Shown here: piece by piece, positions 1-8,436 of the stretch
How positions within the stretch are numbered: position 1 is the first letter of the stretch
Layout of the letters: the number at the start of each line of letters is the position of its first letter
From: Bacteroidota bacterium
GTDB lineage: Bacteria > Bacteroidota > Bacteroidia > Bacteroidales > P3
Direction: 5' to 3'
DNA length: 45,561 bases
Assembly: GCA_017860255.1 (NCBI GenBank)
Contig: JAFNAR010000020.1
Location: 1 to 45,561 of the forward strand
The notes under the pieces: generated by a model
What the model was told of the DNA's origin: nothing
The model's input: only the letters and a program-made list of their open reading frames with translations
Databases searched by the model: none
Position numbers and translations under genes: made by a program

Positions 1-270
1 TTTGCTTCTGTGTAAAATGCATAATCTTGTCGTTTTTTATTTCGCAATTACAAAATTACTTTTTTATCGCATTTTACACACTTTTTGGGACAGTATCAAT
101 GTGCAAAAATTGGGTATAAACCATTACCTATACAATAAAAACCAACAAAAACATCCTTTGATTAGTTTATTAAGAATTATTTTGTAATTTTGTAACTGAG
201 AATTAGGTTGCAAACAAGACTTATTCAAAATAATTGTCAGTTTACATAATTAATAAACGAATTAAATTGT
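1..270. other. Intergenic leader region before the polyketide-like operon
   Basis: I see no convincing gene here. A 61-codon open frame at 2-187 has no family resemblance, and its composition (Leu/Phe/Asn/Lys-rich) is what AT-rich noncoding DNA gives, so I leave it out. The last 90 bases hold the likely operon promoter. No gene for a starter-unit enzyme lies here, so the downstream operon seems to begin at 271. Confidence 0.5.
185..192 (+). promoter_or_regulatory. Possible -7 box (TAATTTTG) of the secondary lipid operon
   Basis: TAATTTTG matches the Bacteroidota sigma -7 consensus TAnnTTTG and lies 78 nt before the ACP start codon. The nearest TTTG that could serve as -33 element (156-159) is about 25 nt upstream, further than the usual 19-22, so the assignment is tentative. 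Confidence 0.35.
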
Positions 271-528
271 ATGGAAGATTTAATATTAGAGCTTAAAAAA
301 GAAATTATTGAGGTTTTAAATCTCGAAGAAATAACTCCTGAGGATATTGAAAACGATGCTCCTTTGTTTGGAGAAGGTTTAGGTTTGGATTCAATTGATG
401 CTTTAGAACTAATTGTTTTGCTTGAAAAGAACTATGGCATTAAATTAGAAAATGCAGCACAAGGAAAAGAAATTTTCAAGAGTGTTAGCGTAATGGCCGA
501 ATATATCAAAAATAATAGGAAGAAATAA
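271..528 (+). CDS. Acyl carrier protein (secondary metabolism)
   Basis: This 85-residue protein is an acyl carrier protein that holds growing acyl chains on a phosphopantetheine arm. The attachment motif is the Ser of GLDSIDALELIVLLE, near residue 41, followed by the acidic helix II typical of ACPs. It has its own paralogue, the housekeeping acpP at 17496, and sits directly in front of a ketosynthase, so it most likely serves the secondary pathway only. ATG start; stop codon TAA, with the next gene starting 3 nt later, which implies translational coupling. Confidence 0.9.
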   Translation: MEDLILELKKEIIEVLNLEEITPEDIENDAPLFGEGLGLDSIDALELIVLLEKNYGIKLENAAQGKEIFKSVSVMAEYIKNNRKK

Positions 529-531
529 GAC

Positions 532-1734
532 TTGGTTTTGAACGATATTCTTGTTACCGCAATGGGAATCCTAACTGGTTTGGGATTGGGAAAGAATGAA
601 ACTCTTCAATCTTTATTGAATCAAAAATCAGCTATAGGGGAATTGAAGCATTTAAAGACTATTCATCATGAACTTCCAGTTAGTGAGGTTAGATTGAGTG
701 ATGAAGAAATGATTTCTTTGCTTAATTATGATTCCACTAAACCTCTAACTCGTACAACCTTACTTGGAATGCTTGCATTAAAAGAAGCATTGGAGGAGGC
801 AAAGATTCATAAAGATACTCCTAAAAGAATAGCTTTTATTAGTGGAACAACCGTTGGAGGTATGGATAAGAATGAAGATTATTATAAAGAGTTTTTCCAA
901 AACAATTCCAAAGACGAATACATATCACTACACGATTGTGCAGCATCTACTCAAGCTATTGCCGATTATTTTGGAGGATTTGATTTCATTACAACCATTT
1001 CCACTGCTTGCTCTTCTGCCGCAAATGCAGTTATTCTCGGAGCTAATCTAATTAAAGCAAATCTTGTTGATATTGCAGTGGTAGGAGGGACAGAGTGCTT
1101 GAGTAAGTTTCATTTGAATGGTTTTAATACTCTTATGATTTTGGATAAAGAACCTTGTAAACCTTTTGACAAAGATCGCCAAGGGCTTAATTTGGGAGAA
1201 GGGGCAGCATATATTGTTTTAGAAAAGGAAAGTTCTGCTAAGGAAAGAAATGTTAAGCCAATATGCAAGCTTAGTGGATATGCAAATACATGTGATGCTT
1301 TCCATCAAACTGCTTCATCTCCAAATGGGGAGGGCGCATTTTTGTCTATGAAAAGAGCTTTAGAGGATAGTGGCCTTTCAATAAATGATATTGACTACAT
1401 TAATGCTCATGGGACGGGAACAGGTAATAATGATTCGAGTGAAGCCTCAGCAATTAAAAGAGTTTTTGGAGAAAATATACCTTATGTTTCTTCAACCAAG
1501 TCATTTACTGGACATACAACAAGTGCTGCAGGCTCTGTAGAGTCTGTAATTTCTATCTTAGCATTAAAGAATAATTTTATCCCTGCAAATCTTAATTTCA
1601 AAACTCCAATGGAAGATGTCGCGCTAGTTCCTGTTCAAAAAACTATTCATTTGCCAAATATAAAGCATATAATGACTAATTCCTTTGGTTTTGGTGGAAA
1701 TGATTCATCTTGTATATTCTCAAAAATAATCTAA
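532..1734 (+). CDS. Beta-ketoacyl-ACP synthase, catalytic subunit
   Basis: A FabF-class ketosynthase (400 residues) that condenses malonyl-ACP with an ACP-bound acyl chain. The full active-site triad is visible: Cys160 in STACSSAANA, His293 in NAHGTGTG and His328 in SFTGHTTSAAG, plus the C-terminal NSFGFGGND loop. The frame opens with TTG at 532, 3 nt after the ACP stop; a second TTG at 538 is an equally possible start, and no ATG fits. The downstream gene is a Cys-less homologue, so the two probably form a KS-CLF heterodimer as in type II aryl-polyene systems. The chain length made cannot be read from sequence. Confidence 0.88.
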   Translation: MVLNDILVTAMGILTGLGLGKNETLQSLLNQKSAIGELKHLKTIHHELPVSEVRLSDEEMISLLNYDSTKPLTRTTLLGMLALKEALEEAKIHKDTPKRIAFISGTTVGGMDKNEDYYKEFFQNNSKDEYISLHDCAASTQAIADYFGGFDFITTISTACSSAANAVILGANLIKANLVDIAVVGGTECLSKFHLNGFNTLMILDKEPCKPFDKDRQGLNLGEGAAYIVLEKESSAKERNVKPICKLSGYANTCDAFHQTASSPNGEGAFLSMKRALEDSGLSINDIDYINAHGTGTGNNDSSEASAIKRVFGENIPYVSSTKSFTGHTTSAAGSVESVISILALKNNFIPANLNFKTPMEDVALVPVQKTIHLPNIKHIMTNSFGFGGNDSSCIFSKII

Positions 1735-1735
1735 G

Positions 1736-2800
1736 ATGTCAATATACATTCAATCTCTATCTCAAATTTCTATTCAAGAACCTCTTTGTGATACTTGGTT
1801 CGATAACCCAATTTATTATAATGAAAGATATGTAGAGGTAATAGAACCAAACTATAAACAATACATTAACCCAATGTCTTCCAGAAGAATGGGTAAGATA
1901 TTAAAGAGAGCAGTTACTACCTCACTTGAAACATTAAAAAAAGGCAAAAAGGGTAATGAAATAGATGCTATAATAACAGCAACTGGTTTGGGTTGTGTTG
2001 AAAACACAGAAAAATTTCTTTATTCAATGTTGGATAATAATGAAACCCTTCTAACTCCAACATATTTTATTCAATCAACTCATAATACAATTAGTTCACA
2101 AATAGCTTTGGAACTAAAATGCAATAACTATAACTCTACTTATGTTCATCGTGGTATTTCCTTTGATAGTGCTTTGTTTGATGCTTATGTGCAATTTATA
2201 TTAAATAAAATAAATAATGCCTTAGTTGGAGCACATGATGAAATGACTAAGGATATGTTTGCTTTGTACGATAAGATAGGGTATTGGAAACAGGGAGATG
2301 TTAATAAGGAAATCTTAAAGCAAAGTGATTCCATTGGATCTTTTTCTGGGGAGATTGCATCATGTTTTTTCTTAAGTAATGAAAAAAACAATGATTCTAT
2401 ATGTTCTTTAGATGGAATGACTATACTACACAAACCAACTAATGAAAGATTTGAAGAAAGTCTTTTGAGCTTGTTGAAAGAAAATGACCTAAACCTTTAT
2501 GATATTGATGCAGTTGTGGTTGGTTATAGTGGAGATAAAGAAAATGATATGGTTTATACACGATTGAAAAGTTTGTTTTTTGAAGACACTCCTTTTGTTT
2601 GGTATAAACATTTATTTGGAGAATCGTTTTCTATGAGTGCAATGGGATTTTATGTTGGAGCAACTTGCTTCAAGAATAATAAAATTCCAAATCATTTGCT
2701 TTTAGATACTGAAAAGGAAATTATTAATCCAAAACATATCATAATATATAATCATTTTCAAAATCAAGAACATTCATTAATTCTATTGTCAAAATGCTAA
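1736..2800 (+). CDS. Ketosynthase-like chain-length factor, no catalytic Cys
   Basis: A 354-residue ketosynthase homologue. The segment TPTYFIQSTHNTISSQ matches the motif of the beta-ketoacyl synthase chain-length-factor family. Where active enzymes carry TACSS, this protein reads VHRGISFDSAL, so the nucleophilic Cys is missing. In type II systems such a protein pairs with the active ketosynthase and shapes the pocket that sets chain length; that role is inferred from its place one base after the ketosynthase gene. Its last 7 nt overlap the next gene. It is longer than the short (about 240-residue) members of the family because it retains a C-terminal thiolase-fold half. Confidence 0.75.
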   Translation: MSIYIQSLSQISIQEPLCDTWFDNPIYYNERYVEVIEPNYKQYINPMSSRRMGKILKRAVTTSLETLKKGKKGNEIDAIITATGLGCVENTEKFLYSMLDNNETLLTPTYFIQSTHNTISSQIALELKCNNYNSTYVHRGISFDSALFDAYVQFILNKINNALVGAHDEMTKDMFALYDKIGYWKQGDVNKEILKQSDSIGSFSGEIASCFFLSNEKNNDSICSLDGMTILHKPTNERFEESLLSLLKENDLNLYDIDAVVVGYSGDKENDMVYTRLKSLFFEDTPFVWYKHLFGESFSMSAMGFYVGATCFKNNKIPNHLLLDTEKEIINPKHIIIYNHFQNQEHSLILLSKC

Positions 2801-3147
2801 AACTTATAGGTCTTATATTAGGACAAAGCGTTCTTTTGGTTGCAGCTCAAGCTTTTTTAAAGATTTCTGTTCAAAGTTTTGGGAAGTTTAGTTGGACATT
2901 AAATTATTTTAAAACAGTATTCACAACATGGCAGTTTGCTGCTTCGGGAGTATTTGCTTTGGCAGCAATGCTAACTTGGATGTATGTATTAAAACACTAT
3001 CAATTTAGTATAGCTTATCCACTATTGAGCATAAGTTATATAATTGGCTTAGCAGTTGCATATTTCTTTTTTCAGGAAAGTGTTCCCCTTACAAGATGGA
3101 TTGGAGTATTAATAATAATTGTTGGTGTGTTTTTTTTAGTTAAATAA
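2794..3147 (+). CDS. Small four-helix DMT/SMR-type membrane protein
   Basis: A 117-residue, very hydrophobic protein with four predicted membrane helices (about residues 3-20, 45-65, 72-92 and 98-116), the size and layout of the small multidrug resistance/EamA half-transporters, including ArnE-like lipid flippase subunits. The segment YPLLSISYIIGLAVAYFFFQE resembles the C-terminal half of such proteins. Its location in a lipid operon suggests that it helps flip or move a lipid intermediate across the inner membrane, but nothing in the sequence shows the substrate. It overlaps the preceding gene by 7 nt. Confidence 0.65.
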   Translation: MLKLIGLILGQSVLLVAAQAFLKISVQSFGKFSWTLNYFKTVFTTWQFAASGVFALAAMLTWMYVLKHYQFSIAYPLLSISYIIGLAVAYFFFQESVPLTRWIGVLIIIVGVFFLVK

Positions 3148-3152
3148 GTATT

Positions 3153-3785
3153 ATGATAAAAAAAATAATTCTATTAAGCATTGCTTTGATTTCTTTTCTT
3201 GCTTGTTTCTCTCAAGAGCAAGGTTATAAAAAGCTTTCAGATAAGGAAAAGGATACATATATTAAAAAATTATCCTCTGAGGTAAAATCGCTTCAATGTA
3301 ACTTTAAGCAAGAAAAGAAAAGTTCTCTACTAAGTGGCGTTAATGTTTCAAAAGGAGTAATGTATTTTGAAACCCCTAATCTGTTAAGATGGGAATACAC
3401 TCAGCCAACAAGCTATATGTTTATAGTAAACAAAGAAAAAATACAAGTAAAGAACTCCCAGGGAGAGTTTTCCAATTCCAATAAGATGTTTCAAGAGATA
3501 AGTAAAATCATTATTGGAATAATAAGTGGTAAAGAACTTCAAAACAATAAAAACTTTAATTCTGATTTCTACACAAACGATAAAGACTTATTGTTGGTTA
3601 AAATGACTCCAATTAATAGAAGATTGAAGTCTATGTTTAAGACAGTAACTATAATAGTTGATGACAAAACTCTACTTGCAAATATTATTGAAATGAATGA
3701 AACTAATGGAGATATAACTACAATTACTTTCTCCAATAAGAAAAAGAATATTCAAATACCAAAACAAACCTTTTCCCTCAAATAA
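3153..3785 (+). CDS. LolA-like periplasmic lipoprotein/lipid carrier
   Basis: A 210-residue secreted protein with an N-terminal signal sequence (Lys-rich start, hydrophobic stretch to about residue 18). After it come features of the LolA family: SLQCNFKQEKKSSLLS, then SKGVMYFETPNLLRWEYTQPTSYMFIVN, the conserved core for a half-barrel that shields acyl chains. Dedicated LolA copies are a regular part of aryl-polyene-type clusters, where they are thought to carry the acylated product or a lipoprotein across the periplasm. It is probably not the general LolA of this cell. A Cys near residue 18 could make it a lipoprotein, but the lipobox is poor. Confidence 0.8.
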   Translation: MIKKIILLSIALISFLACFSQEQGYKKLSDKEKDTYIKKLSSEVKSLQCNFKQEKKSSLLSGVNVSKGVMYFETPNLLRWEYTQPTSYMFIVNKEKIQVKNSQGEFSNSNKMFQEISKIIIGIISGKELQNNKNFNSDFYTNDKDLLLVKMTPINRRLKSMFKTVTIIVDDKTLLANIIEMNETNGDITTITFSNKKKNIQIPKQTFSLK

Positions 3786-3789
3786 GATT

Positions 3790-4158
3790 ATGCTTAGAGA
3801 TAACTTTTACTCAATAAACAATGTAGAAATAAAGGATAGACTAAACATAAAATACACTATCTCTTTTAATGATAAGCATGAAGTATTTTTATCTCATTTT
3901 CCCAACAACCCAATAGTCCCTGGAGCTTGTATAATAGAAATTATTAGAGAATTGATTTCCAAAGCATTTAACACATCTCTCAATATTAATTTCATTAAGA
4001 GTGTGAAATTCCTAAATATCATTATTCCCAATTCTAATCAAGAAATAATATTTGATATTTCTCTTTCAGAAAACAATAATAACTATTTAGTAAATGTAAG
4101 TATTTATTCAAGTGAGGTTGTTTATTCAAAGATAAATTTACAATTAACTAATGTCTAG
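3790..4158 (+). CDS. FabZ-like 3-hydroxyacyl-ACP dehydratase
   Basis: A 122-residue single hot-dog domain protein. The segment SHFPNNPIVPGACIIEII matches the active-site block of FabA/FabZ dehydratases, with His36 as catalytic base and Glu50 as its partner. It would remove water from 3-hydroxyacyl-ACP to give the trans double bond; repeated use without an enoyl reductase yields a polyene. No ketoreductase gene is in the operon, so the 3-hydroxy substrate must come from a housekeeping or distant reductase. It is shorter than housekeeping FabZ (about 140-150). Its stop is TAG and its end overlaps the next start by 8 nt. Confidence 0.75.
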   Translation: MLRDNFYSINNVEIKDRLNIKYTISFNDKHEVFLSHFPNNPIVPGACIIEIIRELISKAFNTSLNINFIKSVKFLNIIIPNSNQEIIFDISLSENNNNYLVNVSIYSSEVVYSKINLQLTNV

Positions 4159-4915
4159 AGAAATACTTGTTAATACTAAGGAAGAGATGCAAAAGGCTAA
4201 AATTTGCATTATAATTCCAACATATAATAATGACAAGACAATAAGTAGTGTTATTTATTCTGTTTTAGAATATAGCAAAGATGTTATTGTGGTTAATGAT
4301 GGCTCAACTGACAAAACAAAGGACATATTAATAGAGTTAAAAGACCAAATAACCCTTATTTCTTACCCAAAAAATAAGGGTAAAGGATTTGCATTAAAAC
4401 AAGGGTTTAAAAAAGCAAGAGAAAAAGGATTTCAAGGAGCTATCACAATTGATTCAGACGGACAGCACCTTTCAGAAGATATCCCATTACTAATTAATGC
4501 TTATTTGAAAAACCCTAATTCCCTAATCATAGGACAAAGAACTTTCAATAACCCAAATATGCCTCAAAAGAATAGTTTTGCCAACAAGTTCTCCAACTTT
4601 TGGTTCAAACTCCAAACAGGCAAAAAACTAAATGATACCCAAACAGGATTTAGACTTTATCCTTTAAAGAAAATTCGAAAAATGAAGCCAATAAACAATA
4701 GATATGAGGCAGAATACGAATTATTGGTTAGATGTGCATGGAGAAATATCCAACTAATAGAGCAACCTATCAATGTATATTATCCTCCTATTGAAGAAAG
4801 AGTTTCTCATTTTCGTCCTACAAAAGATTTTGTTAGAATCAGCCTATTAAACACCTTTTTAACCATTGCAGCCTTTTTCTATGGCTACTGGTCAATGATG
4901 ATAAGAAGAAAATAA
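4151..4915 (+). CDS. Family 2 glycosyltransferase (DPM1/polyprenyl-like)
   Basis: A 254-residue GT-A fold glycosyltransferase. IIPTYNNDKTISSVIYSVL and VVNDGSTDKTKDIL give the nucleotide-binding start, and TIDSDGQH carries the metal-binding DxD-type motif. The middle (TGKKLNDTQTGFRLYP) resembles dolichyl-phosphate mannose synthase-like enzymes. A hydrophobic stretch near the C-terminus (SLLNTFLTIAAFFYGYW) could anchor it to the inner membrane. Family 2 transferases are common in flexirubin/aryl-polyene clusters, where they may glycosylate the product or a lipid carrier; the donor sugar cannot be told. Confidence 0.85.
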   Translation: MSREILVNTKEEMQKAKICIIIPTYNNDKTISSVIYSVLEYSKDVIVVNDGSTDKTKDILIELKDQITLISYPKNKGKGFALKQGFKKAREKGFQGAITIDSDGQHLSEDIPLLINAYLKNPNSLIIGQRTFNNPNMPQKNSFANKFSNFWFKLQTGKKLNDTQTGFRLYPLKKIRKMKPINNRYEAEYELLVRCAWRNIQLIEQPINVYYPPIEERVSHFRPTKDFVRISLLNTFLTIAAFFYGYWSMMIRRK

Positions 4916-4932
4916 AACTTAACTTTGCTCCA

Positions 4933-7900
4933 ATGAAACAGGTAATAATTAATTTATATTCTTTTTTTGATAAGCGCCCTATTCTTCTAAGAACTATTCT
5001 TTTCGGAGTAATTTTATTATTACTCCTTTTGGTTGTAAGAATCAATTTTGTTGAGGATATAAGTAAATTTTTACCCGAAAAGGAAACAAATAAAAGAATT
5101 AATTATGCTTATCAGCATCTTGGAGCTTCAAATAAGATAATGATAAATGTTGCTTCTTCCAATAAGAAAGAAATAGATAAGGATAAAATCATTGATGCGG
5201 TTGATGTATTTGTAGAAAAATTAAATGAGCAAGATAGTTCCTCTTCCATAAAAGAGATATTTTATTTGATTGATCAGGAAAAAATATCTTATCTAACAAG
5301 TTTCATAATTCAAAATCTCCCATACTTTATAGATGATAATGATTATAAGAGAATAGACACTCTTATTGAGAAGGAGAATATTGAGAAGCAGCTTTTATCA
5401 AACAAAGAAGTTTTGATTTCTCCGATGAGCAGTTTTATGAAGAATATTATTGCTCAAGATCCTTTATTTTTTTCCAATACTGCTCTTTCAAAACTTAATC
5501 AAATTCAAAATACTAATAACTACGAATTGTATAATGGTTATATTTTCACAAAGAATGAACAAGAGGCAATGATTGCTGTTTCCTCCAACTATCCAGTAAG
5601 TGAAACTTCAAAGAATAAGGAATTAGTTAAGAGCTTGGAAGAGGTTTCTAATTATGTGGAAAAGGAATTTAATAATGAAATTAAGGTAGATTTTATAGGT
5701 GCTTCAGTTATTTCTATTTCAAATGCAAATCAAATTAAGAAAGATAGTTTAATTTCAACTTCAATAGCAATTATTTTTATTCTGTTTTTACTTTTAATCT
5801 TCTTTAAAGACATAAGAGCTCTTTTCATAATTTTATTTTCTTTAATATTTGGAGGAATTTTTGGTTTGGCTTTCTTGGTTATTTTCAAAGATTCTGTCTC
5901 AATAATAGCAATAGGGATAGGCTCCATAATTGCAGGGATAGCAGTAAACTATCCTTTGCACTTTTTGGCTCATCTTCAGCATTCACACAGTAGGAAAGAA
6001 ACTATTAAAGAGATAATATCTCCATTAATAATTGGTAATATTACAACTGTTGGAGCTTTTTTAAGCCTTATTTTTATTAGCTCCGATGCAATGAGAGATC
6101 TTGGAATTTTCTCATCATTTTTGTTGATTGGAACAATTCTTTTTGTTCTTTTCTTTCTCCCTCATTTCTTTAAAAAATCATTATTCTCTCACAAAAAAGA
6201 CATTCATCCAAAGTTAATATTTGGTAAATTAGCCAATCTTAATCTTGAAAAAAACAAGATAATTGTAATAGTTGTTCTTCTTTTAACAATTCCATTATTT
6301 TTCTTGAGTAAGAATACAAGTTTTGAAACTGATCTTAATGCCATAAACTATATGACAAAAGAGCAGAGAACAAAACTTAACAAACTTATTAAAGAAACAG
6401 AAAGTACCAATCCTTCTTTATATTGCGTTGCAGAGGGAGAAAAAATTGACGAAGCTCTTGAAAATTATGAAAAAGCAACAACAACAATAGAAACTCTTAT
6501 AAAAGACAGCACTATTGTTAAGCATTCAGGAATAAGTGTTTTCCTCCCTTCCAAAAAGACTCAGAAAGAGAAAATAGATAAATGGAATAAATATTGGGAA
6601 AATAGAAGAGAAGGATTTTTAAATAACTTAAATCAAATATCTCTTAAAAATGGCTATAATGAAGCTTCTTTTAGTCAATTTGAAGAAATGTTAAATAAAA
6701 ATTACTCCGTTGAAGATCTATCATATTTTGAACCAATATTAACTTCTTTTGCAAATAATTATATTTCAACCGAGAAAGATATTTCTCTAGTCTTTACAAT
6801 ATTAGAAACAAAGCCAAGCAATTTTACTAATGTAGAAAAAAATATTAATTCAATAGATGAAAATGTATTTACTTTTAACAATAGGTCAGTAATTGAGAAA
6901 ATGGTAGATATTCTTTCAGACGACTTCAACTATGTTCTTTATATATGTAGCTTTATTGTTTTCCTTGTTCTTTCTCTTTCTTATGGAAGATTAGAATTAA
7001 GTTTGCTTGCTTTTGCTCCACTGCTTATCAGTTGGATATGGATTTTGGGAATAATGAATTTGTTTGGGATTAGTTTTAATATTGTAAACATAATATTGGC
7101 AACTTTAATTTTTGGACAGGGAGATGATTATACAATTTTTGTTACAGATGGGCTAATGTACGAGTACAAATACAGAAGAAAAATATTGGCATCTCACAAA
7201 AACTCTGTTTTGCTTTCTGCTTCCATTATGTTTATTGGTATAGGCTCTTTGATAATTGCCAAACACCCTGCAATGCGTTCTTTGGCTGAGGTTACAATTG
7301 TGGGAATGCTATGTGTTGTTTTTATGTCTTACCTCATTCCTCCACTAATTTATAGATGGCTAACTGAAAAAAAAGGAGAGTATAGGCAAGTCCCTATTAC
7401 TTTATTAAATCTTTTGAAAACAATATACAGTTTTACTGTTTTCTTAATGGGGACATTAGTTTTGAATATTGTAGGTTTTTGTTTGTTAACAATAGGAGGT
7501 AAAACACCAAAGAACAAGGAGTTATTTCATAGGGTAATATGCAGAGTGTTTAAATTCACAGCAAATAATATCCCACAGGTAAAATATAGTGTAGATTATA
7601 ACAATGAAAAGTTTGAAAAGCCAGCTATAATAATATCAAATCACCAATCTCATTTAGACCTAATGTACCTTCTTATGCTTAATCCAAAAATAATATGCTT
7701 AACAAATAAATGGGTATGGAATAGTCCTTTCTATGGTTGGATACTTCGTTATGCTGATTATTATTCAGTGATTGATGGAATTGAAGTGAATGAAGATAAG
7801 TTAAAACGAGCCATTGATAATGGATACTCAATATTGATATTCCCGGAAGGAACGCGTTCAGAAGATTCTTCAATACTTCGTTTCCATAAAGGAGCATTTT

Positions 7901-8436
7901 ACTTAGCTGAAAGGTTGAAAGTAGATATTATTCCAATAATTACTCATGGAATAGGGCATGTTTTTCCTAAAAAAGAATTCATACTCAAAAGGGGTAGAGT
8001 AGATATTAAGATATTGGATAGGATAAGTATTGATAATACAACTTATAGAAATGGAAAAGAATATAACAAAATAGCAAAAGAGTTTAGAAAACTATTTCAA
8101 CAAGAGTATGATAAGTTGGCAAATAGCATTGAAGATGCTGACTATTTTGCTGATTTAGTATATCATAACTATATATATAAAGGATTTGATATTCAAAGAA
8201 AAGCAAAGAAAGCTTTGAAGACAAATAATAACTTTAAAGAACAAATAGAACTTATGCCTCAAAGTGGAGAATATTATATAAGTAATTGCGGACAAGGAGA
8301 GATAGCCCTTCTTGCAGCTCTTGTAAGAAAAAATCTTCAAATTACAGCCACAGACATTAATAAGGATGATTTGGAGATAGCTTCCAACTGCTCATCAATC
8401 CCTCAAAACTTAAAATACATAGGCTATGAAGGATAA
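4933..8436 (+). CDS. MMPL/RND exporter fused to PlsC acyltransferase and a methyltransferase-like tail
   Basis: A 1167-residue three-part protein. Residues 1 to about 830 form an MMPL/RND-type exporter: one helix near residue 20, a large periplasmic loop, helices around 270-410, a second loop and a second helix group around 670-830. Next comes a 1-acylglycerol-3-phosphate acyltransferase-like domain with the HX4D motif (His904 to Asp909, NHQSHLD) and the substrate motif FPEGTRS at 970-976. The last 60 residues (YISNCGQGEIALLAAL, then ITATDINKDDLEIA) look like the SAM-binding start of a class I methyltransferase, but the fold is cut short. Similar trifunctional proteins are known in Bacteroides. 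It likely acylates and exports the operon's product. The next gene overlaps its end by 11 nt. Confidence 0.85.
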   Translation: MKQVIINLYSFFDKRPILLRTILFGVILLLLLLVVRINFVEDISKFLPEKETNKRINYAYQHLGASNKIMINVASSNKKEIDKDKIIDAVDVFVEKLNEQDSSSSIKEIFYLIDQEKISYLTSFIIQNLPYFIDDNDYKRIDTLIEKENIEKQLLSNKEVLISPMSSFMKNIIAQDPLFFSNTALSKLNQIQNTNNYELYNGYIFTKNEQEAMIAVSSNYPVSETSKNKELVKSLEEVSNYVEKEFNNEIKVDFIGASVISISNANQIKKDSLISTSIAIIFILFLLLIFFKDIRALFIILFSLIFGGIFGLAFLVIFKDSVSIIAIGIGSIIAGIAVNYPLHFLAHLQHSHSRKETIKEIISPLIIGNITTVGAFLSLIFISSDAMRDLGIFSSFLLIGTILFVLFFLPHFFKKSLFSHKKDIHPKLIFGKLANLNLEKNKIIVIVVLLLTIPLFFLSKNTSFETDLNAINYMTKEQRTKLNKLIKETESTNPSLYCVAEGEKIDEALENYEKATTTIETLIKDSTIVKHSGISVFLPSKKTQKEKIDKWNKYWENRREGFLNNLNQISLKNGYNEASFSQFEEMLNKNYSVEDLSYFEPILTSFANNYISTEKDISLVFTILETKPSNFTNVEKNINSIDENVFTFNNRSVIEKMVDILSDDFNYVLYICSFIVFLVLSLSYGRLELSLLAFAPLLISWIWILGIMNLFGISFNIVNIILATLIFGQGDDYTIFVTDGLMYEYKYRRKILASHKNSVLLSASIMFIGIGSLIIAKHPAMRSLAEVTIVGMLCVVFMSYLIPPLIYRWLTEKKGEYRQVPITLLNLLKTIYSFTVFLMGTLVLNIVGFCLLTIGGKTPKNKELFHRVICRVFKFTANNIPQVKYSVDYNNEKFEKPAIIISNHQSHLDLMYLLMLNPKIICLTNKWVWNSPFYGWILRYADYYSVIDGIEVNEDKLKRAIDNGYSILIFPEGTRSEDSSILRFHKGAFYLAERLKVDIIPIITHGIGHVFPKKEFILKRGRVDIKILDRISIDNTTYRNGKEYNKIAKEFRKLFQQEYDKLANSIEDADYFADLVYHNYIYKGFDIQRKAKKALKTNNNFKEQIELMPQSGEYYISNCGQGEIALLAALVRKNLQITATDINKDDLEIASNCSSIPQNLKYIGYEG

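Noticed and set aside
2..187. 61-codon open frame at the left edge
   Set aside because: No family resemblance, composition like AT-rich noncoding DNA, and no coupled neighbour.
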